A stretch of 64,000 nucleotides of DNA, taken from an uncultured Roseobacter sp. GTDB taxonomy: Bacteria; Pseudomonadota; Alphaproteobacteria; Rhodobacterales; Rhodobacteraceae. The notes beneath the pieces were generated by a model, which saw nothing but the letters and a program-made list of their open reading frames with translations, was not told the DNA's origin and made no database searches. Each line of letters begins with the position of its first letter. Position 1 is the stretch's first letter. Both the position numbers and the translations under genes were made by a program. This document shows positions 1-10,993 of this stretch, piece by piece. The DNA is taken from the NCBI RefSeq assembly GCF_947496515.1, contig NZ_CANMDB010000008.1, positions 124,001 through 188,000 of the forward strand, given 5' to 3'.

Positions 1-2863
1 CGATATACCGTGGCCGCGGGTGCTTGGCTTTGATGCGGCCCAGCACCCATTCGATGTTGGGCTCGATAAAGGTCCAGGCGCCCTGGTTCTTGGGCTCTTC
101 CTGGCACCAGACGACCTCTGCCTGCTTGAAGCGTTCCAGTTCCTTGACCGCGGATTGCGCGGGGAAAGGATAGAACTGCTCCACCCGCAGCAGGTAGATG
201 TCGTCGATGCCGCGGGCGTCGCGTTCCTCCAGCAGGTCATAATAGACCTTGCCCGAGCACATCACCACGCGCTTGATCTTCTTGTCCTCGAGCAGCTTGG
301 TGTCGGAATTGCCCTGCTGCGCGTCATCCCAGACCAACCGGTGAAAGCTGGAGCCGGTGGTGAATTCCTTTGCCGTGCTGACGGCCATCTTGTGCCGCAG
401 CAGCGATTTCGGGGTCATCAGGATCAGCGGTTTGCGGAAACTGCGGTGGATCTGCCGCCGCAGCAGGTGGAAGTAGTTCGCGGGCGTCGTGCAATTGGCC
501 ACGATCCAGTTGTCCTGACCGCACATCTGCAAAAACCGTTCGAGCCGGGCGGAGGAGTGCTCCGGTCCCTGTCCTTCGAACCCGTGGGGCAGTAGGCAGA
601 CCAGGCCGCTCATCCGCAGCCATTTGCTTTCGCCGGACGAGATGAACTGATCGAACATGATCTGCGCACCATTGGCAAAATCACCGAACTGCGCCTCCCA
701 GAGCGTCAGCGCGTTGGGCTCGGCCATGGAATAGCCGTACTCAAACCCGAGCACCGCGTATTCCGACAACATCGAATCGATGACCTCGTAATGCGCCTGA
801 CCTTCCTTGATGTGGTTGAGCGGATAGTAGCGCTCCTCCGTTTCCTGATTGATCAGACCCGAATGCCGCTGGGAGAAGGTGCCGCGGGTGCTGTCCTGAC
901 CTGCGAGCCGCACCGGGTAGCCTTCGGTCAGCAGCGAGCCGAAGGCCAGCGCCTCTGCCGTGGCCCAGTCGATGCCGGTGCTGCCCTCGAACATCTCGCG
1001 CTTGGCCTCCAGCAGACGTCCCACGGTCTTGTGCAGCGGGAAGCCGTCCGGCACGGTGCTGAGCGCCTTGCCCACCTCGGCAAAGGTGCCCTTGGAGATC
1101 GCCGTCTTGCCGCGCTGGTACTTCTTTTCGCCCATCTTATCGAGATGGGACCACTTGCCATCGAGCCAGTCGGCCTTGTTGGGGCGGTACTCCTTGCCCG
1201 CCTCGAACTCCTCGCTCAGATAGGCCTGGAACGCGGCCTTCATATCCTCGATCTCACCCTCGGGGATCAGACCGTCGCGCACCAGCCGTTCGGTGTAGAG
1301 GCTGAGCGTGGTTTTGTGGCCCTTGATCTTTTTGTACATGATCGGGTTGGTGAACATCGGCTCGTCGCCTTCGTTATGCCCGAAGCGGCGGTAGCAGATG
1401 ATGTCGATCACCACGTCCTTGCGGAACTTCTGGCGGAATTCCGTAGCGACCTTGGCCGCATGCACCACCGCCTCCGGATCGTCGCCGTTCACGTGGAAGA
1501 TCGGCGCTTCCACCACCAGCGCATTGTCCGTGGGGTAGGGCGAGGAGCGGCTGAAATGCGGGGCGGTGGTGAAACCGATCTGGTTGTTGACGACCAGATG
1601 CATGGTGCCGCCGGTCTTGTGCCCGCGCAGGCCGGACAGTGCGAAGCATTCCGCCACCACGCCTTGCCCCGCAAAGGCCGCATCCCCGTGCAGCAGGATC
1701 GGCATGCAGGAGGTGCGGTCCGGGTCGTTGTTCTGGTCCTGCTTGGCGCGCGCCTTGCCCAGCACCACGGGGTTGACCGCTTCGAGGTGGCTTGGGTTGG
1801 CGGTCAGGCTGAGGTGGACGGAATTGCCATCAAACTCGCGGTCGCTTGAGGCGCCAAGGTGGTATTTCACGTCGCCCGAGCCGTCCACGTCTTCGGGTTT
1901 GAAGCTGCCGCCCTGAAACTCGTTGAAGATCGCCCGGTAGGGTTTGGCCATCACATTGGCCAGCACGGATAGCCGCCCGCGGTGGGGCATCCCGATGACG
2001 ATGTCGCGCACGCCGAGCGCGCCACCGCGTTTGATGATCTGCTCCATCGCCGGGACCAGGCTTTCGCCGCCGTCGAGGCCGAAGCGTTTGGTGCCCATGT
2101 ATTTGACGTGCAGGAATTTCTCGAAGCCTTCGGCCTCCACCAGCTTGCTGAGGATCGCGCGGCGGCCCTGTTTGGTGAAGGTGACCTCCTTGCCAAAGCC
2201 CTCGATCCGCTCTTTCAGCCAGCCCGCCTCTTCGGGGTTGGAGATATGCATGTATTGCAGCGCGAAGGTGCCGCAGTAGGTGCGTTTCACGATGGCCAGG
2301 ATCTCGCGCATGGTGGCGGTTTCCAGCCCCAGCACATTGTCGATGAAAATGGGCCGGTCCATGTCGGCCTCGGCAAAGCCGTAGGATTTGGGGTCAAGCT
2401 CCGGGTGCGGTGTGTTCTCGCGCATACCAAGCGGGTCGAGGTCGGCCACGAGATGGCCGCGGATGCGGTAGGCGCGGATGATCATCAGCGCGCGAATGCT
2501 GTCGAGGACCGCGCGTTTGATCTGGTCATCGGTGACCTCGACACCCTTCTCGGCGGCCTTGGCGCGGAGCTTGTTGCCTGCGCCCTTGAGTTCGGCCTCG
2601 GGTGCCCATTCGCCGGTGAGCGCCTGCGTCATCTCATCGCCCGGCTGCGGCGGCCAGTCGTTGCGCGCCCAGGAGGGGCCCTGCGCCTCTTGCCGCACCG
2701 CCCCCGCGTCATCGCCCATCGCCTTGAAAAACGCCTGCCATGCGTCATCGACCGCTTGGGGGTCAGAGGCATAGCGCGCGTACATCTGTTCGAGGTACTC
2801 CGCGTTGTGGCCTTGCATGAAGGAGGAGGCGTGGAATTGGTCGTTGGCGGGATGATCGGTCAT
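1..2863 (-). CDS. sucA: 2-oxoglutarate dehydrogenase E1 component (3' end beyond window)
   Basis: This is the thiamine-diphosphate E1 subunit of the 2-oxoglutarate dehydrogenase complex, which makes succinyl-CoA with SucB and Lpd in the cytoplasm. The minus frame from the ATG at 2863 stays open for 954 codons to the window edge; about 30 C-terminal residues are missing, judged from the family length of roughly 985. The N-terminus reads MTDHPANDQFHASSFMQGHN, followed by the E1o core with HGDAAFAGQG and the typical IGFTTAPHFSRSS and FGHNEGDEP blocks. The start ATG overlaps the stop of the upstream DUF805 gene (ATGA), and an AGGT Shine-Dalgarno lies inside that gene's end, so translation is probably coupled. 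sucB and lpd are expected to the left. Confidence 0.97.
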   Translation of the reverse strand, partial: MTDHPANDQFHASSFMQGHNAEYLEQMYARYASDPQAVDDAWQAFFKAMGDDAGAVRQEAQGPSWARNDWPPQPGDEMTQALTGEWAPEAELKGAGNKLRAKAAEKGVEVTDDQIKRAVLDSIRALMIIRAYRIRGHLVADLDPLGMRENTPHPELDPKSYGFAEADMDRPIFIDNVLGLETATMREILAIVKRTYCGTFALQYMHISNPEEAGWLKERIEGFGKEVTFTKQGRRAILSKLVEAEGFEKFLHVKYMGTKRFGLDGGESLVPAMEQIIKRGGALGVRDIVIGMPHRGRLSVLANVMAKPYRAIFNEFQGGSFKPEDVDGSGDVKYHLGASSDREFDGNSVHLSLTANPSHLEAVNPVVLGKARAKQDQNNDPDRTSCMPILLHGDAAFAGQGVVAECFALSGLRGHKTGGTMHLVVNNQIGFTTAPHFSRSSPYPTDNALVVEAPIFHVNGDDPEAVVHAAKVATEFRQKFRKDVVIDIICYRRFGHNEGDEPMFTNPIMYKKIKGHKTTLSLYTERLVRDGLIPEGEIEDMKAAFQAYLSEEFEAGKEYRPNKADWLDGKWSHLDKMGEKKYQRGKTAISKGTFAEVGKALSTVPDGFPLHKTVGRLLEAKREMFEGSTGIDWATAEALAFGSLLTEGYPVRLAGQDSTRGTFSQRHSGLINQETEERYYPLNHIKEGQAHYEVIDSMLSEYAVLGFEYGYSMAEPNALTLWEAQFGDFANGAQIMFDQFISSGESKWLRMSGLVCLLPHGFEGQGPEHSSARLERFLQMCGQDNWIVANCTTPANYFHLLRRQIHRSFRKPLILMTPKSLLRHKMAVSTAKEFTTGSSFHRLVWDDAQQGNSDTKLLEDKKIKRVVMCSGKVYYDLLEERDARGIDDIYLLRVEQFYPFPAQSAVKELERFKQAEVVWCQEEPKNQGAWTFIEPNIEWVLGRIKAKHPRPRYI

Positions 2864-3435
2864 GGGGTTACCTCATTGGGGTTGGGACCGTATTTGTTGG
2901 GGCCGGGTTGGGAGGGGCGGATAAGCCAGATAAGTAGCAAGAGAAAGGAGCCGAAAATTGCCAGAAAAATGGGCAAGCCGAAAAGGCCGAGCTGGACCTT
3001 CACGCTTCCGGTTTCTCGGAGCGCTTCGAGCAGGGCCGTCCAGCCAAGCGTGGCGAGGATAGAAACGACAACGCCTAAAATGAGCAGGACAATCGGTGCC
3101 AGCTGCCACCATCCGCTGCGGCCGACATCGTGCAGCCGCCGACAAGCAACTGCGACACCTGGAACAAGAACAGCGAGCGCGAAGACATTGCCAAAGATGC
3201 CGCTGTGATAGCTGGTGTGATGTATTTCATTGAGCGAGCGCGTGCCGTCTTCTGCAACAACAACTTGTTTTTCGACTTCGAATGTGGGGCCGAAGATGGC
3301 GGTGTTCAAAGCAAGCAAGCAGATCATTACGATCAGCCAGAAAAGCCAAAACTTCCAGTATTCTGACCGTGATGCGCGACCAGAAAAGGTGAAGTACTTT
3401 CTCAAACAGGTTCTGACGGACTCGGTAAGGGTCAT
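2860..3435 (-). CDS. DUF805 family inner-membrane protein
   Basis: This 191-residue protein has three to four hydrophobic segments. It carries the DUF805 marks: an N-terminal FSGRASRSEYW block, RRLHDVGRSGWW in the middle and a C-terminal QPGPNKYGPNP tail. The family has no established biochemical role. I start it at the ATG at 3435, where a GGGAG ribosome site sits about 11 bases upstream; the longer open frame upstream is repeat-rich and lacks coding character. Its TGA overlaps the sucA ATG by four bases, so it is probably made as part of the suc transcript. Its presence inside a TCA operon has no obvious metabolic explanation. Confidence 0.88.
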   Translation of the reverse strand: MTLTESVRTCLRKYFTFSGRASRSEYWKFWLFWLIVMICLLALNTAIFGPTFEVEKQVVVAEDGTRSLNEIHHTSYHSGIFGNVFALAVLVPGVAVACRRLHDVGRSGWWQLAPIVLLILGVVVSILATLGWTALLEALRETGSVKVQLGLFGLPIFLAIFGSFLLLLIWLIRPSQPGPNKYGPNPNEVTP

Positions 3436-3763
3436 CTTGTGCAATCTCCCGCCCGGCGGGTACCGCCGGGCAGTGCCCGACCCTCCACCCGGGGAGGGCG
3501 CTTCTCGCGCACCCTCGGGTCGGACGCTGCCCTCAGTGCGTCGGTGCATTGGTTGATTACAGATCGGCGCTGCGTCTGATCGTATTTTGAGGGAGCGCAT
3601 GACAAGAGCGTGTAGGTGACGCTCGGCTTGGTTGCGCGCCGGGACTGCGCCCAATCGGACCGCCAGCGTAATGCGTGAGGGCTTGCCGCTTGTTCTGCGC
3701 ACGGCTCGCGCAATGTCATTGGCGCGGGTCGCTGAGGCGAGGTCGGGAGAGGGCGGGCGATCA
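3436..3763. repeat. Intergenic region with GC-rich hairpins
   Basis: These 328 bases carry no convincing gene. Next to the DUF805 start is a perfect hairpin at 3451-3471 (GCCCGGCGG, loop GTA, CCGCCGGGC). A CCCTCC/GGAGGG stem and a TCGGACGCTGCCC block (3520-3532) follow. The same 13-mer recurs at 47815-47827 in another intergenic gap, which suggests a family of dispersed GC-rich intergenic repeats. An open frame runs through on the minus strand, but its arginine/serine/proline-rich translation looks like repeat DNA. Confidence 0.5.
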
Positions 3764-4447
3764 TCATGGCGCGTCCGGTTTCTGCAGGAGCGACACCTGT
3801 GAAAAGGCGAACGCGACCCGGGGTTCACGGCCGAGCGCCTCCGTTGCGCTGCTGTCGAACCGGGCGGCCTGATAAAAGGTCGCCGCGCCATCGCTCTGGG
3901 TCTGCACCGTGAACATCTGCACATGGGGATCGACCCGGCCCGAGCCAGAGCGCGCGTCGAGCGCTTCCATCGTGTTCAAGATCTCCACGGTGTCTTCATC
4001 GCCCGGTCCGGCGTAATAGCAGCGCAGCTCTGCCAGCGTTTCGGTCGATCGGTTCAGGAGCGCGAGCGATGCCTCGTCGCTGGCTGTCAGGAAGACGATG
4101 TCCGCAAGATCCTCGGCATCGGCAACAAGCAACTTGAGCGCCCGCTCGAGCGCTTGATCCGGACCGTTGGTCCAGTCGATTGCGTCTTCTGCATTGCGAT
4201 CCACGAGCAGAAGCCCATCCGCCAGCCGCTCCACAGCGAGCACCGCGACGTCATTGGACGCCGGGCGCGACCAGCCTGCGTCCACAAGGGCCTGTGCCAC
4301 GCTCAGGTCGATCCCTTCGGACGCTTTGCAGATCTCGGCGGTTTTCGAGATCAGCGATGGCGCGTCTGCCCGCGCCTCTTGCGTGCCAATGGTGAGAAGG
4401 CTGGCCAACAAAACCACGGCGCATCGGGCCGCGGGTCGTCCGGCCAA
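3764..4447 (-). CDS. Hypothetical secreted protein in the suc operon
   Basis: I do not recognise the family. A hydrophobic stretch (CAVVLLASLLTIG) ending in an ARA-DA type signal cleavage site is followed by about 200 soluble, acidic residues without repeats. The start is uncertain. A TTG at 4447 gives a signal peptide with two N-terminal arginines, while a GTG at 4417 gives a shorter one. The open frame continues upstream to 4687, but that part only translates the two hairpin repeats next to sucD (duplicated SIREANAP), so I exclude it. It sits between sucD and the DUF805 gene in the same orientation and is probably exported. Confidence 0.6.
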   Translation of the reverse strand: MAGRPAARCAVVLLASLLTIGTQEARADAPSLISKTAEICKASEGIDLSVAQALVDAGWSRPASNDVAVLAVERLADGLLLVDRNAEDAIDWTNGPDQALERALKLLVADAEDLADIVFLTASDEASLALLNRSTETLAELRCYYAGPGDEDTVEILNTMEALDARSGSGRVDPHVQMFTVQTQSDGAATFYQAARFDSSATEALGREPRVAFAFSQVSLLQKPDAP

Positions 4448-4550
4448 GGGGGCGCGACCGGTGTCGCTCGAAGAGACGGTCCGGTTCCTCCCCCACCGCC
4501 GCGCTGACGCCGAACGTCTGCTGAGGTCAGTGGCACCTCGAGGCGCCGCG

Positions 4551-4684
4551 CGTTCGGACCTCACACGCGCCGCTGGCGCGTTTGCCTCGCGTATGCTCGG
4601 ATCGGTCCTGCGCCGGGGCTCCGCCCGTTCAGACCTCAAACGCTCCCCCGGAGCGTTTGCCTCGCGTATGCTCGGATCGATCCT
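4551..4684. repeat. Two tandem hairpin repeats abutting the sucD stop
   Basis: Two 59-bp units (4551-4609 and 4626-4684) repeat with a 75-bp offset. They share GCGTTTGCCTCGCGTATGCT and the flanking GTTC(G/A)GACCTCA. Each contains a perfect but different stem: ACGCGCC/GGCGCGT with loop GCT at 4565-4581, and AAACGCTCC/GGAGCGTTT with loop CCC at 4638-4658. The stems differ in sequence but keep pairing, so the fold is conserved while the bases change. The second unit touches the sucD TGA. The role is unknown: mRNA stabilisation, attenuation, or a mobile intergenic repeat are possible. Confidence 0.75.
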
Positions 4685-5571
4685 CACCCCTGTTCAATCG
4701 CCTCTTTTACGGCCTCGCCCAGCGTTGCGGGGCTGTCGGCCACGACGATACCGGCGGCGCGCATGGCGTCGATCTTGTCTTCGGCACCGCCTTTGCCGCC
4801 CGCGACGATGGCGCCCGCGTGGCCCATGCGGCGGCCGGGAGGGGCGGTGCGACCCGCGATGAACCCCGCGGTGGGTTTCCAGCGGCCCTTTTTCTTCTCA
4901 TCTGCCAAGAACTGGGCTGCCTCTTCCTCGGCGGAGCCGCCGATTTCGCCAATCATGATAATGCTTTGCGTCTCATCATCGGCCAGAAACATCTCCAAAA
5001 CGTCAATGTGCTCGGTTCCCTTGATGGGGTCTCCTCCGATGCCCACGGCGGTCGATTGGCCATAGCCCAGATCGGTGGTCTGCTTGACCGCCTCGTAGGT
5101 CAGCGTGCCGGAACGAGAGACCACCCCGCAGGAGCCGCGCTTGTGGATATGACCCGGCATAATACCGATTTTACACGCATCCGGGGTGATCACCCCGGGA
5201 CAATTCGGGCCGATCAGTCGGGATTTGGACCCTTCGAGGGCGCGCTGCACCCGCATCATGTCGAGCACGGGGATGCCTTCGGTGATGCAGACGATCAGCT
5301 CCATCTCCGCGTCGATCGCCTCCAGAATGGAGTCCGCGGCAAAGGGGGGCGGCACGTAGATCACGGAGGCGTTTGCCTGCGTCTTGGCCATGGCCTCATG
5401 CACGGAGTCGAAGACCGGCAGATCCAGATGCGTCTGACCGCCCTTGCCGGGCGTCACCCCCCCCACCATTTTGGTGCCATACGCGATCGCCTGTTCGGTG
5501 TGGAACGTGCCCTGAGAGCCGGTGAGGCCCTGACAGATCACGCGGGTGTTTTCATCAATGAGTACGGCCAT
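4684..5571 (-). CDS. sucD: Succinate-CoA ligase (ADP-forming) alpha subunit
   Basis: SucD pairs with SucC to convert succinyl-CoA to succinate with formation of ATP or GTP in the TCA cycle. The 295-residue product has the usual length. It begins [20 protein letters not shown] and contains the CoA-binding N-terminal half and the ligase half, with the phospho-histidine region SGTLTYEA and [14 protein letters not shown] near the end. The ATG at 5571 is preceded by AAAGGAAA at a suitable distance. Unusually, sucD is separated from sucC by four genes unrelated to the TCA cycle, all on the same strand. Confidence 0.97.
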   Translation of the reverse strand: MAVLIDENTRVICQGLTGSQGTFHTEQAIAYGTKMVGGVTPGKGGQTHLDLPVFDSVHEAMAKTQANASVIYVPPPFAADSILEAIDAEMELIVCITEGIPVLDMMRVQRALEGSKSRLIGPNCPGVITPDACKIGIMPGHIHKRGSCGVVSRSGTLTYEAVKQTTDLGYGQSTAVGIGGDPIKGTEHIDVLEMFLADDETQSIIMIGEIGGSAEEEAAQFLADEKKKGRWKPTAGFIAGRTAPPGRRMGHAGAIVAGGKGGAEDKIDAMRAAGIVVADSPATLGEAVKEAIEQG

Positions 5572-5697
5572 GGTGTTTCCTTTGACTTGACGTGAGAGAG
5601 CGACGGCCACTGGCCTCCGCAGTGATCTGAACCGCAGGTGTCTGCGGCGGCGTGGTAAGGCCCGGTGGAGCCGGAGGGCGCAAGAGAGCGGGCTGGC

Positions 5698-6507
5698 TCA
5701 TGCCTCGCCCTCCTTGGGGTGGCGGGTTTCCTTGGCGTAGGACAGGCGCACAAGCTCAGCCTTGCCCGACAGGATGCGCAGCAGATGGCGCGGCGCGTTG
5801 CTGATCTCGGCCCAGCTGCGCAGCAGTTTCTGCCGCCAGCGCCGGGCCCCCTTGGGCTTGCCCTTGCGCCGGGTCTTTTCGTCTGCGGGATCGTTGCCTT
5901 GGGTTACCAGCGCGGGGTTCACCTGATAGATCCGCGCCGCCCGTGCGGGCGCGGAGACATAAGGGTTAAAAAGGAACCCGTCCGTGGTCAGCGAGATCCG
6001 CTCCACCGCCACCAGACGCTGCGCATGCGCGCGCGAGATGACATAGCCCGCGGCCCCGGGATGGCGGGTGAAGATGCGGCTGATGCGGCGGCCCGCAAAC
6101 CGGGTGGCATGCTTTGCAATCACGTGTTTCATCGTGCGGCTCTTCCAGCGTTCGAACCGCACGATGTCGGCATCGGCGGGCCACCAGGAGAGATCCTCAA
6201 GCCAGAGGCCCAGCTCCGGCGCGATATAGACATCATCCTCGAACACCAGCGCCAGATCCGCGTCGGTCTGCAAGAACCGCTCGAACACGCGCAAATGGCT
6301 GGAGCAAATGGCCATGTTGTGGGGTGGTACCACGCCCCAGGGACCGAAATCGTTGAACCGCTGGCGCAGAAAATCCTCGCCCACCTCGCGCAGATCCACG
6401 GCGGGCACGAACTCGGGTTCGATCCCCGCCGCGGCCAGTTCCTGCCCGATGGCAGCGCGGCGGACCGTAGCGCGTTCGAGATTTATGACGAAAGCCCGGA
6501 TCTTCAT
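5698..6507 (-). CDS. Glycosyltransferase family 25 protein (LPS-type)
   Basis: This 269-residue protein resembles the family-25 glycosyltransferases that add sugars to lipooligosaccharide or other surface glycans. The diagnostic N-terminal KIRAFVINLERATVRR and the acidic VFEDDV block are present, as is GAAGYVISRAHAQRL further on. The C-terminal tail is strongly basic (EKTRRKGKPKGARRWRQK), which could favour membrane association. I start it at the ATG at 6507 because the family begins at this point; the longer open frame adds unrelated residues. It lies between sucC and sucD in the same direction. The acceptor sugar cannot be read from the sequence. Confidence 0.85.
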   Translation of the reverse strand: MKIRAFVINLERATVRRAAIGQELAAAGIEPEFVPAVDLREVGEDFLRQRFNDFGPWGVVPPHNMAICSSHLRVFERFLQTDADLALVFEDDVYIAPELGLWLEDLSWWPADADIVRFERWKSRTMKHVIAKHATRFAGRRISRIFTRHPGAAGYVISRAHAQRLVAVERISLTTDGFLFNPYVSAPARAARIYQVNPALVTQGNDPADEKTRRKGKPKGARRWRQKLLRSWAEISNAPRHLLRILSGKAELVRLSYAKETRHPKEGEA

Positions 6508-6532
6508 GAGGGTGCCTTTGCTGCAAAACGGC

Positions 6533-7045
6533 TCATGCGGCCCCCGCACGGTAGTGGATCAACGTATAGACAAAGAAATCGACGTCGCGGCGGCGTTCGG
6601 TGGCGATGATGGCGGGGCCGGGCACCTGCCACACGGCCTCGATGTCCTTGCCAAAGGGCGCAGGGTCCGTGGCGACCGCAGTGGGAAAGGTCTCGGCCAC
6701 ATAGCCCGCAAAGGCTGCTGTCTGCCCGGTGCGTGCCTTGGCATGGACCACGCACATCCTGTCGGACAGCGCCACGGCGGGCCGCCGATCATCCACCACC
6801 CAGGCACGGGCCCCTGCCACGCGCTGCGGCAACGGCACGTAGCCCGCCGCGCGCAGGCCGGCCTCGTCCCGAGGACCCGAGATGCAGAAGTCGTCAAAGG
6901 CGGTGACCATCTGTTTCGGCGTGCTTTTGGGCGCCAGAAAGCCACGCCACATGTTCTCCAGCTCCGCGCGGTCGGCGGAGACATTTTGGCCCGCGCATCC
7001 AGCCAGCAAGCCGAGCCCGGCGAGAGCTGCCGCGGCACGGCTCAT
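6533..7045 (-). CDS. Putative lipoprotein of unknown function
   Basis: The 170-residue product begins with a lipoprotein signal (AAAALAGLGLLAGC, cysteine at about residue 17), so it should be lipid-anchored in the cell envelope. No catalytic motif is recognised. Its ATG overlaps the stop of the upstream membrane-protein gene by four bases (ATGA), so the two are probably co-translated and may work together. It is part of the unrelated cassette between sucC and sucD. Confidence 0.75.
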   Translation of the reverse strand: MSRAAAALAGLGLLAGCAGQNVSADRAELENMWRGFLAPKSTPKQMVTAFDDFCISGPRDEAGLRAAGYVPLPQRVAGARAWVVDDRRPAVALSDRMCVVHAKARTGQTAAFAGYVAETFPTAVATDPAPFGKDIEAVWQVPGPAIIATERRRDVDFFVYTLIHYRAGAA

Positions 7046-7731
7046 CCTGTCACCTCGCCAAGCTCGCGCTGCGTTCCGGTCGCGGCCATCTGCCGGGTAA
7101 AGATCAAGGCCGCCAGCAACAGGCTGAGCCCCATGCCGAACTCGGCCACTTCCTCGTAGGTGAGGGCCGCCAGATGAAGATCACGGGAAATGATGATGTC
7201 AAACTCGGCCAGCTTGCGCCCCAGCCCGTCGGTGGTCTTGGAGGTGACCGCGAGAATGCCGCCGAGCACCACACAGAGCGCCACGCCGTCGCCTTGAACG
7301 AGCCTGCGCAAAAGCCCCCGACGTCCCCGCCAGATCACCAGCCACAAGCTGACCACGAACCCCCCGAGGATCACCGCGGAGATCAGCTTTTCCGGCAGGC
7401 CGGCGCCGCCGCCGATGTACTGGCGGCTCTTGAACAGCCCTTCGGTAAAGAGCCTCTTGTCCATGTCGAATTCCCGCAGGCAAAACATCACAAGCAGCAC
7501 GATGAACGGCCACAAAAGACGTCTGTGGCGCAGAAGCAGGGCGATGACGGGGAGGTAGATAAGGCCGGATGCGATCTCCAGCAGGCCGCTTTCCTGCATG
7601 AGCGCGCCCTGTCTGGCGTCATCCACGGATGCGGCGGCGGTGTAGAGCAGGGCCACGAGCACAATAACCAGCAGCGGGTAGAAGGCCGGTGCCGAGGGGC
7701 GATTGCGCAGGGAGAGCGGTGTGACGCTCAT
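7042..7731 (-). CDS. Polytopic membrane protein of unknown function
   Basis: This 229-residue protein has about six hydrophobic helices (for example FYPLLVIVLVALLYTAA and LISAVILGGFVVSLWLVIW) separated by short charged loops. I do not recognise a family signature. It lies head-to-tail with the downstream lipoprotein gene (ATGA overlap) and about 110 bases from the upstream lipoprotein gene. No clear Shine-Dalgarno is seen before the ATG at 7731. An envelope role is likely only from topology and neighbours. Confidence 0.72.
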   Translation of the reverse strand: MSVTPLSLRNRPSAPAFYPLLVIVLVALLYTAAASVDDARQGALMQESGLLEIASGLIYLPVIALLLRHRRLLWPFIVLLVMFCLREFDMDKRLFTEGLFKSRQYIGGGAGLPEKLISAVILGGFVVSLWLVIWRGRRGLLRRLVQGDGVALCVVLGGILAVTSKTTDGLGRKLAEFDIIISRDLHLAALTYEEVAEFGMGLSLLLAALIFTRQMAATGTQRELGEVTG

Positions 7732-7841
7732 GCAAGCGGCCCCACGCGCCGTGAGCGCGCCACCGACGTGCCCGCGGACCCGGCCGCGTGTCGGTTGGCC
7801 CTTTGGCGGAAGCTTCGTTCGTGCATCATTCCGAACCTTCG

Positions 7842-8404
7842 CTACTTGATGTCCAGCAGCGTGAAACTCGATGGCGACTGACTGCTGCGTTTCTGGCGCG
7901 ATACGGTGATCATCTTGGCCACCGACCTGCCGTCTTTGATCATAAAGCCAGAGCCTACCAGACCTGCGCCCATCTGTTCGGCCTTCGAAAACTGCGATTG
8001 TCTCACTTGGGTTGCGAGCGCACGCAACAGCGGGTCATCATCGGGGGTCTTGAACGCCACCTCGCAGATCACAAAGCCGTCTTTTCTGACGAAAAGATAC
8101 GCGTAGGCCGTGCCGTCTGAGTAGGCCGCGCCGCGCCGTTCGTTGCCGCCGACGGGGCCCTGCAACAGAGTGAACCCCCGCTGTTCCAAAAGCGCCGTGG
8201 TTTGTTCGTACGCCGGAGACTGATCAAGGCAGGCGGTGCCGAACACGCCGGCATACCTGTTGATCGTGCTTTGAGATCTGACCACGGGCGCCTGCGCCAG
8301 CGCCTCGGTTGCGTAGATCCGCTGTTCGGTCGGCGCGCTGGTCGTCGTCCCGCAGGCCGCAAGGACCAGCGCGGCGACCGCAAACATGACCTGAGGTTTG
8401 ATCC

Positions 8405-8408
<4 letters not shown>
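7842..8408 (-). CDS. Putative lipoprotein following sucC
   Basis: This 188-residue product has a basic start (MRIKPQ), a hydrophobic stretch and a lipobox ending LVLAAC. The start is a GTG at 8408 that overlaps the sucC TGA (GTGA), a classic coupled arrangement; an ATG seven codons later would shorten the basic region. The rest is soluble with no recognised domain. Because it is coupled to sucC it must share the TCA promoter, although its function is unknown. Confidence 0.75.
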
Positions 8409-9598
<1,190 letters not shown>

Positions 9599-9710
9599 GG
9601 TCAAGGTCCCGTTTTGTTGGATCGGTGCGTTGCCTCGGTATAGGACGGGGATTTACGTCGAGGGAACCGTTTTCGCGCGCCCGCGAGTGTTCCGGGCGGG
9701 AAATCGCCAT

Positions 9711-9744
9711 TTTGTGATCACAGGTTTTTTGCTGTGATCACAAA
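9711..9744 (-). promoter_or_regulatory. Paired TGTGATCACA operator upstream of sucC
   Basis: Two identical palindromic decamers, TGTGATCACA, lie at 9713-9722 and 9733-9742, centres exactly 20 bp apart. They sit inside a larger perfect inverted repeat with 13-bp arms (TTTGTGATCACAG and CTGTGATCACAAA) around an 8-base spacer. The site is about 115 bases upstream of sucC. A near-identical pair occurs in front of sdhC at 17193-17223. This looks like a dimer-of-dimers site for a repressor or activator of TCA genes. The regulator's identity is not readable. Confidence 0.72.
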
Positions 9745-9813
9745 GGGTGCCGCCTGCACAATTTTCATATAATGCAAGGGATTCGCCGGGGCTGCGTGCA
9801 TTGGCCAGCGTGC

Positions 9814-9841
9814 AAAAAAAGAGCCCGGCGGTGCGGGCTCT
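9814..9841 (-). terminator. Rho-independent terminator after mdh
   Basis: On the minus strand an 8-bp stem (AGAGCCCG/CGGGCTCT, loop CACCGC) is followed directly by a run of seven T residues. It lies 26 bases past the mdh stop, so it ends the mdh transcript and isolates it from the suc operon. Confidence 0.9.
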
Positions 9842-9867
9842 CTGGGTTCACGGTGGGGCGGTCCGCC

Positions 9868-10875
<1,008 letters not shown>

Positions 10876-10993
10876 TTAAAGCCCATCGGTGCAAGCGTGG
10901 TTGCGTGCCCCCGCGCGGCGCGGCACTGTGGCGCTTGCGGCAGCCTCGTGCGGGATCTGGCGCGACTGATTTCGCAATGAAGGGCAGGGCGGC

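Noticed and set aside
3432-3767. Open frame of 111 codons between the suc-operon secreted protein and DUF805
   Set aside because: Despite an ATGA overlap at its start, its translation is repeat-derived, with no ribosome site or recognisable pattern.
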